From contig NZ_SNXS01000019.1 of NCBI RefSeq assembly GCF_004362525.1, forward strand, positions 1 through 49,721: DNA of 49,721 bases, given 5' to 3'. The notes under the pieces are model-generated. The model was not told the origin of the DNA, made no database searches, and saw only the letters and a list, made by a program, of their open reading frames with translations. Both the position numbers and the translations under genes were made by a program. This stretch comes from Roseateles toxinivorans. GTDB lineage: Bacteria; Pseudomonadota; Gammaproteobacteria; Burkholderiales; Burkholderiaceae_C. Every line of letters begins with the position of its first letter. Position 1 is the stretch's first letter. Below, piece after piece: positions 38,866-47,639 of the stretch.

Positions 38866-38869
38866 CGTG

Positions 38870-40051
38870 TCAACGCTCCTTGATCGCCGAGCGCTTGTTG
38901 TACCAATTCATCAGACCCGAGGTGCTCAGCGAGGTGCTCAGATAAATCAGCATCACGATGGCGATGCACTCCATCGCACGGCCGGTCTGGTTGATGGCGG
39001 TGTTGCTGATCGACACCACGTCCGGGTAGCCGATGGCCACCGCCAGCGAGGAGTTCTTGGTCAGGTTCAGGAACTGGTTGGTCATGGGCGGGATGATCAC
39101 GCGCAGCGCCTGTGGCAGCACGATCAGACGCATGTTCTGGCCTGGTGACAGGCCCAGACTGCCGGCCGCCTCGCTTTGGCCACTGGGCACCGAGGCGATG
39201 CCCGAGCGCACCACCTCGGCCACAAAGGCCGCCGTGTAGAGCACCAGACCCAGGAGCACGGCAATGAATTCGGGGGTGAGCGCGCTGCCACCCTCGACGA
39301 TCACATCGGCCAGATAGGGCACGTTCCAGGCATTGGGCGCGCCACCGGCCAGCCAGCCCAGCACGGCACTGGCCAGCACGATCACGACCGGCAACCAGAA
39401 CATGCTGCGCACGCGCCCCGTGCGTTCGAACTGGGCACGCGCGTGGCGTCGCCAGGCCCATGCCAGTACCAGGCCGACCAGCGCCCCGCACAGGGCCAGC
39501 CCCTGACCCAGACCCCACACAGGCACCGGATAGGTCAGACCGCCCTTGCTCAGGAACACCAGCCCGAAGGCGGAGATCGGCTCGCTGGCATCGGGCAGCC
39601 ATTCGGTCAGCAGCAGATACCACAGCAGCAGCTGCAGCAGGATGGGCACATTGCGGAACAGTTCCACATAGCCGTAGCAAAGGCCACGCACCAGCGCATT
39701 GCTGGAAAAGCGCCCCACCCCGACGGCCGTGCCGATCAAGGTGGTCAGCACGATGCCGATCAGGGCCACCTTCAGCGTATTGGCCAGGCCCACCAAAAAG
39801 GCGCGCCAGTAGGGATCGAGAGCGTCGTACTTGATCAGCACCTCGCCGATGTCGAAGCCGGCGGGCTGCAGCAGAAAATCGAAGCCACTCTGGATGCCAC
39901 GCACCCGCATGTTCTCGGCCGTGTTGTGGGCCAGGAACCAGACCACCAGCACGATCAGGCCCACCGCGAGCAGCTGATAGACCAGGGCGCGAATGCTCCG
40001 GCTGCGCCAGGACCATTCCCGGCGTTTGGCCGGCGCCTGTCTAGCGGACAT
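38870..40051 (-). CDS. aapQ: General L-amino acid ABC permease AapQ
   Basis: 393-residue permease, partner of AapM. Helices are spread over the whole protein. YVELFRNVPILLQLLLWYLL, a large inserted segment between helices (residues ~160-280) that is typical of AapQ, and EAA loop EVVRSGIASVPSGQSEAAGS mark it. LRVIIPPMTNQFLNLTKNSS is conserved in PAAT permeases. It follows aapJ by 107 bases that carry a strong hairpin. Confidence 0.93.
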   Translation of the reverse strand: MSARQAPAKRREWSWRSRSIRALVYQLLAVGLIVLVVWFLAHNTAENMRVRGIQSGFDFLLQPAGFDIGEVLIKYDALDPYWRAFLVGLANTLKVALIGIVLTTLIGTAVGVGRFSSNALVRGLCYGYVELFRNVPILLQLLLWYLLLTEWLPDASEPISAFGLVFLSKGGLTYPVPVWGLGQGLALCGALVGLVLAWAWRRHARAQFERTGRVRSMFWLPVVIVLASAVLGWLAGGAPNAWNVPYLADVIVEGGSALTPEFIAVLLGLVLYTAAFVAEVVRSGIASVPSGQSEAAGSLGLSPGQNMRLIVLPQALRVIIPPMTNQFLNLTKNSSLAVAIGYPDVVSISNTAINQTGRAMECIAIVMLIYLSTSLSTSGLMNWYNKRSAIKER

Positions 40052-40082
40052 AGATGACTCCTCGAGCGGATGCGCGCAGCAA

Positions 40083-40106
40083 CCGGCCCCAAGGTGCTGG
40101 GGCCGG
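40083..40106. promoter_or_regulatory. Stable hairpin between aapJ and aapQ
   Basis: Perfect arms CCGGCCCC and GGGGCCGG with an 8-base loop, without a T tract. Such intercistronic hairpins protect the upstream message of abundant binding proteins from decay and lower expression of the membrane genes, as in malEFG and hisJQMP. Confidence 0.7.
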
Positions 40107-40158
40107 AGCGCGTTGGTTCAAGAGGGCGGCACCCGTCGCCGGGCCTGCCCCCGGTGTA

Positions 40159-41193
40159 TCAGCGGATCGGCGGGGCGTACATCAGGCCGCCCTTGTTCCA
40201 CTGGTTGTTGACACCGCGCGGCAGCTTCAGTGCCGAGCTCGGGCCGACATTGCGCTCGAAGATCTCGCCGTAGTTGCCGGTGGCCTTGATGGCCTTGGCC
40301 ATCCAGTCCTTCTCCAGGCCCAGCAGCTTGCCGGTGTCTTCGGTCACGCCCAGGATACGCAGCACGGCGGGGTCGGTGCTGGCCTTCATCTGCTCGACAT
40401 TGGCCTGCGTGATGCCGTATTCCTCGGCTTCTAGCAGGCCGAACACCACCCACTTGGCGATCGCGAACCACTCGTCGTCACCGCGGCGCACCGATGGGCC
40501 CAGCGGCTCCTTGGAGATCAGCTCGGGCAGGATGATGTGGTCGGCGGGGTTCTTGGCCTCCTTGTTGCGCACCGAGGCCAGACCGGAGGCGTCGGTCGTG
40601 TACGACTGGCAGCGGCCGGCGAAGTAGGCGCCGGTGGCGGCCTCGACCTTCTCGAACACCACCGGCTTGATGTCCAGCTTGTTGGCGCGCGAGAAATCGG
40701 TCAGGTTCTTCTCCGTCGTCGTGCCCGACTGCACGCACACCGTCGTGCCCTTGAGCTGCTTGGCGTTCTTGATCTTGCCCTTGGCCGGCACCATGAAACC
40801 CTGGCCGTCGTAATAAGTGGTGCCGGTGAAGACCATGCCCAGCGAGGCGTCGCGGGTCAGGGTCCAGGTGGTGTTGCGCGACAAGATGTCGATCTCACCC
40901 GACTGCAGCGCGGTGAAGCGCTGTTGTGCGTTGAGCGGCACGAACTTGATCTTGGTGCCGTCGCCCAGCGTGGCGGCGGCAATGGCGCGGCAGATGTCCA
41001 CGTCGATGCCGGACCAGTTGCCGTTGCTGTCAGCTGCCGCAAAGCCCGCCAGGCCGGTGTTCACACCGCACACCACCTGGCCGCGCGCCTTGATGGCGTC
41101 CAGCGTCTTGCCTGCATGCGCGGCGCCCACGCTCATCATCGTGGCCGCAGCCACCATCGCACTGACCAACGTCTTCACAGCATTTGATCTCAT
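40159..41193 (-). CDS. aapJ: General L-amino acid binding protein AapJ
   Basis: 344-residue periplasmic binding protein. Signal peptide ends in VGAAHA before GKTLDAIKARGQVVCGVNTG. Ligand-binding core has GLAGFAAADSNGNWSGIDVD, ICRAIAAATLGDGTKIKFVP, SGEIDILSRNTTWTLTRDAS and, in lobe 2, GTTVCVQSGTTTEKNLTDFS. The length and N-x-T-W-T-L-T-R-D motif are typical of AapJ/BztA. It is the first gene of the operon and has AGGAG before the ATG. Confidence 0.94.
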   Translation of the reverse strand: MRSNAVKTLVSAMVAAATMMSVGAAHAGKTLDAIKARGQVVCGVNTGLAGFAAADSNGNWSGIDVDICRAIAAATLGDGTKIKFVPLNAQQRFTALQSGEIDILSRNTTWTLTRDASLGMVFTGTTYYDGQGFMVPAKGKIKNAKQLKGTTVCVQSGTTTEKNLTDFSRANKLDIKPVVFEKVEAATGAYFAGRCQSYTTDASGLASVRNKEAKNPADHIILPELISKEPLGPSVRRGDDEWFAIAKWVVFGLLEAEEYGITQANVEQMKASTDPAVLRILGVTEDTGKLLGLEKDWMAKAIKATGNYGEIFERNVGPSSALKLPRGVNNQWNKGGLMYAPPIR

Positions 41194-41388
41194 CGTTCAA
41201 GCTCCTGGTGATTGGGCTCCGCATCCCCTTGCCGGACGATCCCAGGCAAATGCGAGCTGAACCGACGATAGCCCCAAGCCAGGGGCCGCAGGAATAGGGT
41301 GAACACTGACTTTTTGGGCCCGAAAACGTGCACGGCCGCGACCCAAAATGGGATCTTTGCGATAGCAGCGCTTCGCGCCGGTGCAGTG

Positions 41389-42102
41389 TCAGGTCTTGCG
41401 CTTGAAGACCAGGTCCCAGACGCCATGGCCCAGCTTCAGGCCGCGGTTCTCGAACTTGGTCAGCGGCCGGTAGTCAGGCTTGGGTGCATAGCCCTCGGCC
41501 GTGTTCTCCAGGCCCGGCTCGGCACTCAGCACCTCCAGCATCTGCTGGGCATAGGGCTCCCAGTCGGTGGCGCAGTGCAGATAGCCGCCGGGCGCGATGC
41601 GCCCCAGCAGCTGCTTCACAAACGCGGGCTGTATCAGGCGGCGCTTGTTGTGGCGCTTCTTGTGCCAGGGGTCAGGGAAGAAGATGTGCACGCCGGCCAG
41701 TGAATCAGGGGCAATCATCTGCTCCAGCACCTCCACCGCGTCGTGCTGCAGGATGCGGATATTGCTCAGAGCCTGCTCGTCGATGTGCTTGAGCAGGGCG
41801 CCGACGCCGGGCTCGTGCACCTCGCAGCCAAGGAAGTTGATGCCCTCAAGCGTCTTGGCGATCTTGGCGGTCGCGTCACCCATGCCGAAGCCGATCTCCA
41901 GCACCAGCGGCGCATCGCGGCCGAAGGCCTGGGCCACGTCCATCTGCCCGGCCTTGAAGGGCAGCACGAACTTCGGGCCGAGTTCGGCCAGCGCCCGCAC
42001 CTGCCCCGAGCCCATGCGGCCGGCGCGCACCACGAAGCTCTTGATGCCACGCCTCACCGGCTGGTCATCTGAGGGGGCGTCGGGAGTCTTGGTGTCGGAC
42101 AT
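41389..42102 (-). CDS. trmB: tRNA (guanine-46 N7) methyltransferase TrmB
   Basis: 237-residue SAM enzyme that forms m7G46 in tRNA variable loops. [20 protein letters not shown] is the SAM-binding loop, [20 protein letters not shown] follows, and [20 protein letters not shown] is the diagnostic TrmB segment. C-terminal [20 protein letters not shown] is conserved. It is a single gene between aapJ (195-base gap) and the M55 peptidase. Confidence 0.97.
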   Translation of the reverse strand: MSDTKTPDAPSDDQPVRRGIKSFVVRAGRMGSGQVRALAELGPKFVLPFKAGQMDVAQAFGRDAPLVLEIGFGMGDATAKIAKTLEGINFLGCEVHEPGVGALLKHIDEQALSNIRILQHDAVEVLEQMIAPDSLAGVHIFFPDPWHKKRHNKRRLIQPAFVKQLLGRIAPGGYLHCATDWEPYAQQMLEVLSAEPGLENTAEGYAPKPDYRPLTKFENRGLKLGHGVWDLVFKRKT

Positions 42103-42150
42103 GGTTGACAGCAGGGGAGCAAGGGGCGTGGGGGGCGCAGAGTCTAACTC

Positions 42151-42972
42151 TTATGCCAGACCCATCCCCATCGCCGACAAGGTGTTGAGCACGCGCACCA
42201 CATAGTTCATGTCAGCCCCGGTGAACTCCAACTCTGTGCCACTGACGCGCTCGACCAGCGGGGTGATCGCAAACAGATCGGCCAGCGCCACCGACTGCGC
42301 CCGCACCTGGCAGTGAATGGGGCCTTCCAGGCGCACCGGCGCCACCGGCCGCAACAGATGCGCCTGCATGGCCGCCTTGGCGCCGGCCTCGATCGCCGCG
42401 CAGGAGGCCTCGGGCGACAGATGCAGCGCCGCGCGCTGGCCCAGTGCCTGCTTGGTCACGACAAAGGCCGTGTGCGGCAGCATGGCCCGGGTTTCGTCGG
42501 CAAACACATTGTCGCCGCTGCACATCAGCACCGGTACGCCGAACTCGCCGGCCAGCGAGCCATACAGCGCCGCCTCACCGTACTCGACGCCATTGATCTG
42601 AATGCAGGCGAACGATTTGCCGCTGATGGTGTGCGCCAGCACGCCCTCGGCCCCTGCCTTGGCGTGATAGCCCACCAGCATCAGTGCCTGGCACAGCGGC
42701 ACGCCGGCCACCATGCCCAGCGCACGCGGCCGGCCATTGAGCAGCCGGGCCTGCGGGTGCAGATGCAGGGGCAGCAGATTGCGGAAATCGCCATGGGAGT
42801 CATTGACGATGACCTCGGTCGCACCGCCGGCCAGGGCGCCACGGATGGCGGCATTCGCCTCCTGCGTCATCAGCCGGCGCGCCACCTCGTACTCGCCGTT
42901 GCCCATCTGCCCCTGGCCGGGATGGGTGACCCCGGCCACACCTTCGATGTCCACGGAGATCAGCAGTCGCAT
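42151..42972 (-). CDS. M55 family D-aminopeptidase (DppA-like)
   Basis: 273-residue zinc peptidase. The metal residues of DppA line up: Asp8 and Glu10 in ISVDIEGVAGV, His60 in VNDSHGDFRN, His103 in GYHAKAG and Glu130 in INGVEYGEAALYG. DppA releases D-amino acids from short D-peptides. It usually sits beside dipeptide transporters; here the neighbour is a Crp/Fnr gene 35 bases upstream on the same strand, perhaps in one operon. Confidence 0.93.
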   Translation of the reverse strand: MRLLISVDIEGVAGVTHPGQGQMGNGEYEVARRLMTQEANAAIRGALAGGATEVIVNDSHGDFRNLLPLHLHPQARLLNGRPRALGMVAGVPLCQALMLVGYHAKAGAEGVLAHTISGKSFACIQINGVEYGEAALYGSLAGEFGVPVLMCSGDNVFADETRAMLPHTAFVVTKQALGQRAALHLSPEASCAAIEAGAKAAMQAHLLRPVAPVRLEGPIHCQVRAQSVALADLFAITPLVERVSGTELEFTGADMNYVVRVLNTLSAMGMGLA

Positions 42973-43007
42973 CAGGCTTCCAGGTGAAGAGATTTCAAAG
43001 CGCCGGC

Positions 43008-43673
43008 TCACCAGCGCTGCGGCAGCGATTGCAGCAGGCGCACGCCCTCGCGTGAGATCGCAATGTAGTCGCCCTGCTCCAGGTCTTTCAGCAAGCGGCT
43101 GACCATCTCCCGCGAGCAGCCTACCCGAGAGGCGATGTCGCCATGGGTCAGCCGCTCGGCAATCAGCCGTGTGCCATCGAGTTGGGGCGTGGCCAGCGAC
43201 ACCAGCAACTGCACCACCCGGCCATAGACGTCCAGCAAGGCCATGCTGCGCGCATTGGCCGTGGCCATGCGGGCGCGGCGTATGACCCGGCTCAGCAGCT
43301 CGAAGGCGAACTCGGGCTCGGCGGCGATGTGCTCGCGCAGGCTTTGCCGCGTCAGCACCACGCAAACGCTGGGCTCCAGCGCCATCACGCTGGCCGAGCG
43401 CGGCCCGCCATCCAGGCTCATTTCGCCGAAATACTCGCCCGCGCCGTAGACGCCGTAGGTCACCTCATGCTCGCGGTGGTCGATCGAGAAGGCCTTGACC
43501 CTGCCGCTGAGCAGCAGGTACAGCGTATCGCCCTGCGTGCCCTCCTCGATGATCAAGGTGTGCTTGCGGTAGCTGCGCGTCACGCCGCGCCGCGCCAGGC
43601 CGCGCAAGGCCTCGGGCAGCACATCGAACCCGGGGGCGGACGATGAATTAGGGATTGGAGATTGAAGCGTCAT
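43008..43673 (-). CDS. Crp/Fnr family regulator (second copy type)
   Basis: 221 residues. The cyclic-nucleotide-type fold carries YRKHTLIIEEGTQGDTLYLL and GEYFGEMSLDGGPRSASVMA; the dimer helix is SMALLDVYGRVVQLL; the winged helix reads LTHGDIASRVGCSREMVSRL. It shares the D-V-Y-G-R-V and S-R-E-M-V-S-R motifs with the regulator at 7.0-7.7 kb, so both are of one subfamily. ATG 43673 is tentative; the frame is open 30 codons upstream (43763) and no ribosome site is convincing. Confidence 0.88.
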   Translation of the reverse strand: MTLQSPIPNSSSAPGFDVLPEALRGLARRGVTRSYRKHTLIIEEGTQGDTLYLLLSGRVKAFSIDHREHEVTYGVYGAGEYFGEMSLDGGPRSASVMALEPSVCVVLTRQSLREHIAAEPEFAFELLSRVIRRARMATANARSMALLDVYGRVVQLLVSLATPQLDGTRLIAERLTHGDIASRVGCSREMVSRLLKDLEQGDYIAISREGVRLLQSLPQRW

Positions 43674-43783
43674 CGCGTCCAGACTGAGGCCTATTGGCGC
43701 GATCCAGCGCCCGACGCGAGATCGTAACGTGCCAGGCGCCGCAGCCAGGCCCGTGTTTGCCACAGCTGTGCGCCGGCTGCCAT

Positions 43784-44944
43784 TCAGGGCGCCACCTGGT
43801 CCAGCGCCGCCAGCAGCCGGGCAATGTCATCGGCATCGTTGTAAGCCTGGACCGAAAGGCGCACAAAGCGCTGGCCAGCATGCTGCGTCACCGGAATCTC
43901 GATGCCGCGCGCGAACAAGGCGGCGCGCAGGGCCTCGGCATCGTGGTGCGGCACCGGCAGCGTGACCATCTGCAGCCAGTCCGCATCCTGGCCGATAGGC
44001 GCCAGCCCGTAGCGCTGCACCACCTCACGCAGCGCCTCGCCCGCCAACGCGTGGCAGCGCGTGCGATGGCCCCCCCAGTCATGGCGCTGCTGGAAGGCGA
44101 TCGCTGCCGGCACGGTCAGCCAGGCGGCGATGTCGCGCGTGCCCTGCCATTGCAGGTGCCGCTCCAGCCATGACGCGCCGGCATAGGCCTCGTGGCCACG
44201 CCCCTGATCCACATGGCCCCAGCTCACGATCAGGCCCTGCAGCCGCTCATGGTGCTCGGGCCGGGCATGCAGGAAGGCCGAACCCTTGGGCGCACACAGC
44301 CACTTGTGGCAGTTGCCGGTATAGAAATCGGCACCCAGGGCGTCCAGATCCAAGTCCAGTTGCCCGGGCGCATGGGCGCCGTCGATCAGCGTCAGCACGC
44401 CCATCTGGCGCGCGCGGGCGCAGAGCTCAGCCAACGGAAACGTCAGCGCCGTGACCGACGTGATGTGGCTGCTGAAGATCAGCCGCGTGCGCGGCCCCAC
44501 CTCGGCCAGCAGGCGGTCAGCAAAGCGGGCGCGCTCGAAGGGCAGAGGCACTTCCACCAGCCTGTAGTGCGCGCCGGCGCCCGCACAGACCCTGCGCCAA
44601 GTCTCGTCGCAGGCGCCGTACTCATGGTCGGTGCCCAACACCTCATCGCCCGGCCGCAGATCCAGCGCACGCGCCACCGTGTTGACGCCGGTCGTCGCAT
44701 TGGGCAAAAAGACCAGATGCTCGGGTGCGGCGCCCAGGTAGGCCGCCAGTTGCGCGCGTGCGTCCATCAGCAGGGCGGCCGAGCGCCGGCCCAGGAACTC
44801 GACCGGATTGCGCTCCAGTGCCAGCTGCCAGTCCTGATACACCCGGAAGACCTCGCGCGGACAGGCGCCGAACGAGCCATGGTTCAGGAACACCAGATCC
44901 GGGTCCAGCAGAAAGGCTTCGCGCATGGCTTCAAGTGTAGCCAT
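43784..44944 (-). CDS. Class V aminotransferase (isopenicillin-N-epimerase-like)
   Basis: 386-residue PLP enzyme of fold type I. FLNHGSFGACPREVFRVYQD near the start, ATTGVNTVARAL, the PLP-binding Asp188 and His191 in LIDGAHAPGQLDLDL, and the Schiff-base Lys214 in YTGNCHKWLCAPKGSAFL are all visible. The family includes CefD and cysteine desulfurase-like enzymes; substrate is not predictable. ATG 44944 is used; a second at 44926 is possible. It is a single gene, 110 bases upstream of the Crp/Fnr gene. Confidence 0.9.
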   Translation of the reverse strand: MATLEAMREAFLLDPDLVFLNHGSFGACPREVFRVYQDWQLALERNPVEFLGRRSAALLMDARAQLAAYLGAAPEHLVFLPNATTGVNTVARALDLRPGDEVLGTDHEYGACDETWRRVCAGAGAHYRLVEVPLPFERARFADRLLAEVGPRTRLIFSSHITSVTALTFPLAELCARARQMGVLTLIDGAHAPGQLDLDLDALGADFYTGNCHKWLCAPKGSAFLHARPEHHERLQGLIVSWGHVDQGRGHEAYAGASWLERHLQWQGTRDIAAWLTVPAAIAFQQRHDWGGHRTRCHALAGEALREVVQRYGLAPIGQDADWLQMVTLPVPHHDAEALRAALFARGIEIPVTQHAGQRFVRLSVQAYNDADDIARLLAALDQVAP

Positions 44945-45108
44945 CGCCCCAGTCGCGACCGCCGAAGTGTGGGCATCGGAGCGGAATCATCATGCGCTTC
45001 GTGCGCCAACGCACCGATATTGCGCCGGCATCGGCGCAGGCTGCATCACAGCCCGTCTGCACCGACCGCCGGTCAGACGCCCCATTCAATCGATCAAGGA
45101 GCTTCACC

Positions 45109-45249
45109 ATGTCAAAAGGTCAGCACGGCAACAAGGAAGCGAAGAAACCGAAGAAGGCCGCTGCGCCCGCCAATCCGCTTGCCGCGGGAATGGCCACCCA
45201 GGTGGTGGCCGTGGCCGCACGTCAGCAGGACAAGGGCAAGAAGCGCTGA
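45109..45249 (+). CDS. Small basic protein of unknown function
   Basis: 46 residues: a Lys-rich start (MSKGQHGNKEAKKPKKAAAP) then AAGMATQVVAVAARQQDKGK. AAGGAG eight bases before the ATG is a good ribosome site. Similar short Lys-rich proteins are found in other Burkholderiales, by my recollection. It lies 41 bases before the DUF3606 gene on the same strand. The basic head could bind nucleic acid; function unknown. Confidence 0.7.
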   Translation: MSKGQHGNKEAKKPKKAAAPANPLAAGMATQVVAVAARQQDKGKKR

Positions 45250-45290
45250 TCGCCCATCGGGGTCGCACAGCAACGCAAAGGAGTCAGACC

Positions 45291-45488
45291 ATGTCAGACA
45301 GCAAATACCTGGGCGGCGAACAGGACCGCCGCCGCATCAACCTCAACGACGCACAAGCGCTACACGACTGGAGCAAGGCGTTGCACGCCAGCCCCGACGA
45401 ACTCAGGCGCGCCATTTCGGCCGTGGGCGACGACGCCGATCGGGTCAGCGAGTATCTGAAGGGCACACCTTCGGGCGCCAAGCCGTGA
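45291..45488 (+). CDS. DUF3606 small protein
   Basis: 65 residues. RRRINLNDAQALHDWSKALH and SPDELRRAISAVGDDADRVS match DUF3606, small proteins with a helical fold and unknown function. A GGAG ribosome site lies seven bases before ATG 45291. Probably in one transcript with the small basic protein upstream. It converges on the Crp-like gene that ends at 45535. Confidence 0.8.
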   Translation: MSDSKYLGGEQDRRRINLNDAQALHDWSKALHASPDELRRAISAVGDDADRVSEYLKGTPSGAKP

Positions 45489-45534
45489 CGCTGATGCTGA
45501 CCGACCGGCAACGATCAGCCCCACAAGCCGGACA

Positions 45535-46344
45535 TCAGCATTTCTCGCCCGTGAACAGCACCGCCCGCAGCCCGTCCAGCCTATCCAGACCGTCCCGACT
45601 GGCCAGTGCGGCCAGCACATCGCTGCACAGTTCGGCGCTGGCGATGCAGGCCAGGCCCCTGCCATCGACCTCCGCCATCAGGGCCAGCCAGGACCGAAGG
45701 CCCACCAGGGTCACCTGGGTTCGTGCGGTGGTGACCCAGCCGAACGCTGCGAGCTGACCCAGATAGATCCAGGTCTGACGGCGTGAGAGGCCCGACAGCT
45801 GGCCGATGCAGGCCTGCGCCACCGGCAAGGACAGGCTCCGCCCCGGCCAAGCGGTATCAATCCCGGGCGCCAGGGCAGCGGCAAGGGTTGCCAGCACGCT
45901 GACCAGACGCTGGAAGCCGTTGCCGGCCAGGCGCATGAAGATCTGCTCCTGGAGCCTGGTTTCGGTGGCCGAGTACAGCTGCTCGGCATCGGCGAATTGC
46001 TGTGGCGCCGGCCCCGCCGCAAGCCGAGTCCAGGGAATGTTGATGGTCACCACATCGACCAGCGCGGTGACGTCGTACTGCGCCACATGCTTGCCCAGCG
46101 GCGAGGCGCTGCCGATCACGTCACCGAGCCACAGCGCCGCCACGGCAACCCGCGTGCTGCCGGCCACCTGGGTGATCAGGCCGACCGCCCCGCTGCTGAT
46201 GGCAATCCATTCGGCTGGTGTGCTGCCGGCGCGCACGATGATCTGGCCGCGGCGAAACAACTTCACCCGCGCATCGCTGATCCAGGCAGGCGAAGGCTCG
46301 CGCCGCGTTCCGGGCGGGCACGGCCCCAACGGTCGGCTCACCAC
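45535..46344 (-). CDS. Divergent Crp/Fnr-like regulator, coupled to flgH
   Basis: 269 residues. The N-terminal part (25-110) is a degenerate cNMP-binding fold: LFRRGQIIVRAGSTPAEWIA, ISSGAVGLITQVAG, LGDVIGSASPLGKH. Residues ~165-205 form a helix-turn-helix (VAQACIGQLSGLSRRQTWIY). It ends with an unusual ~50-residue tail with Cys (ACIASAELCSDVL). The start is GTG 46344, overlapping the flgH stop by seven bases, so it is translated with flgH. Classification rests on the fold pattern and is moderate. Confidence 0.7.
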   Translation of the reverse strand: MVSRPLGPCPPGTRREPSPAWISDARVKLFRRGQIIVRAGSTPAEWIAISSGAVGLITQVAGSTRVAVAALWLGDVIGSASPLGKHVAQYDVTALVDVVTINIPWTRLAAGPAPQQFADAEQLYSATETRLQEQIFMRLAGNGFQRLVSVLATLAAALAPGIDTAWPGRSLSLPVAQACIGQLSGLSRRQTWIYLGQLAAFGWVTTARTQVTLVGLRSWLALMAEVDGRGLACIASAELCSDVLAALASRDGLDRLDGLRAVLFTGEKC

Positions 46345-47042
46345 ACCGCCATGCTCTTGGTGAGCACACGCTGCAGCCAGGTTCGGGATGCGGCCTCCGA
46401 GACGTCGCCCTGACCCACGCTTTCAAGGCTGGCATTGACGACCTCCTTGGAGCTGACGACATTACCGGGGCGGATGTCGCGCGGGTCGACGATGCCCGAG
46501 AAGCGCAGCGTGCTCACGCCACCGTTCAGCCCGGTGCTGCGCTCGCCGGCCACCAGCAGATGGCCATTGGCCAGCACATTGATGACGGTAACGGCAAGCT
46601 GGGTGTTGAAGCTGCTCGAGGTCTCGGTGCTGCCGGAGCCCTTGAACGAATCGCTGCCGGCAGCAGCGGCGTCGGCGTTGAGCAGCGAGTCGATCAACCC
46701 GCCCGACTTGCGGCCCGAGCCCGGCCCCTTGACCGCCGCCTTGTTGTCGCGGCTGGTGTCACTCGACTGCTTCTGGCTGGCCTGCAGGCTCTCCGAGATG
46801 TCCACCTTCAGCTTGTCGCCCACGGCCTGTGGCTTGCGTTCGCTGGAGAACAGCGTGCCTGCCGACATGCTCAGCTGGAAGATGGAGCCGTTGTTCGGCC
46901 GCTCCAGGTACAGCGGCGTCCTGGCCGGCGCTGCCGACACCGGGCCCTGCACCAGAGGAGGCGGCGCCGAGGTGCAGGCGCAAAGCAGGGCCGCGAGCGG
47001 GCCGGCGGCCAAGCCAAGGCTCGGGAAACGGTTGAAGGTCAT
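46338..47042 (-). CDS. flgH: FlgH-like flagellar L-ring lipoprotein without flagellar neighbours
   Basis: 234 residues. Lipoprotein signal with Cys23 in ALLCACTSAP. NNGSIFQLSMSAGTLFSSER, then GDKLKVDISESLQASQKQSS, are the FlgH N-terminal motifs. FNTQLAVTVINVLANGHLLV and AGERSTGLNG, LRFSGIVDPRDIRPGNVVSS follow, ending WLQRVL. FlgH forms the outer-membrane L ring around the flagellar rod. No flgI, flgG or other basal-body gene is near; instead lipoprotein and small-protein genes lie upstream and a Crp-like gene downstream. It may be a second copy or an L-ring-like pore used for something else. Confidence 0.88.
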   Translation of the reverse strand: MTFNRFPSLGLAAGPLAALLCACTSAPPPLVQGPVSAAPARTPLYLERPNNGSIFQLSMSAGTLFSSERKPQAVGDKLKVDISESLQASQKQSSDTSRDNKAAVKGPGSGRKSGGLIDSLLNADAAAAGSDSFKGSGSTETSSSFNTQLAVTVINVLANGHLLVAGERSTGLNGGVSTLRFSGIVDPRDIRPGNVVSSKEVVNASLESVGQGDVSEAASRTWLQRVLTKSMAVW

Positions 47043-47074
47043 GTCCTGGTTCTCTTTCAGGTTGCTTGGCCGGC

Positions 47075-47620
47075 TCAGCTCTCGAAGCCGGTGATGACCG
47101 CCTTCACGACCGGCGCGAGCTTGCGTCGCGTGCTGGCCCATTTGCTGATCGCAAAGTTCTCGTCCACCAGATACGAGCTGGCGCCCATCAGCGAGCCATT
47201 CGCTCGGTGCAGGCTGAGGGTGGCGGCGCTCAGGTAGGAGCGATGGGCACCCCCCATCGGCGGCACGGCCCAATGCACGGTGGCGGCGTAGCGGACCCAG
47301 TAGCGGCAGTCCGGCCCGCCTGAGCCCGGCTCAAACACCCGGCTCGACACGCCCTGTACCTTGAGCTCCAGCTGCAGCGCCGGCACCAGATCGTCCAGCT
47401 GGGGCTGGCCGTTGTATTCGATGCACACGCTCTGGATCGGGGCGTCGCCGTGGTGAATCGTGTTCGTCGCCTTGCCCGGCCCATAGTTAAGTGCCGCCGA
47501 GGTGGCCGTGCCCGTGGCCTTCACCAGCTCCCAGGTGGGCGCCACGTTGAAGATCGAGCAGCCCGACAAGGCCGCAACTAGGGCGCCGCACAGGCAGCCT
47601 CTGGACAATGAATCGAGCAT
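47075..47620 (-). CDS. Lipoprotein, Sbal_3080-like
   Basis: 181 residues. A lipobox LSGC with Cys21 is clear. The body has SVCIEYNGQPQLDDLVPALQ, CRYWVRYAATVHWAVPPMGG and a C-terminal ISKWASTRRKLAPVVKAVIT. This order resembles, from memory, the Sbal_3080 lipoprotein family of unknown function. ATG 47620 gives the signal sequence. It lies 32 bases before flgH on the same strand, and probably is in one operon. Confidence 0.7.
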   Translation of the reverse strand: MLDSLSRGCLCGALVAALSGCSIFNVAPTWELVKATGTATSAALNYGPGKATNTIHHGDAPIQSVCIEYNGQPQLDDLVPALQLELKVQGVSSRVFEPGSGGPDCRYWVRYAATVHWAVPPMGGAHRSYLSAATLSLHRANGSLMGASSYLVDENFAISKWASTRRKLAPVVKAVITGFES

Positions 47621-47639
47621 CAAGGCCTCTTGCTGTCTT

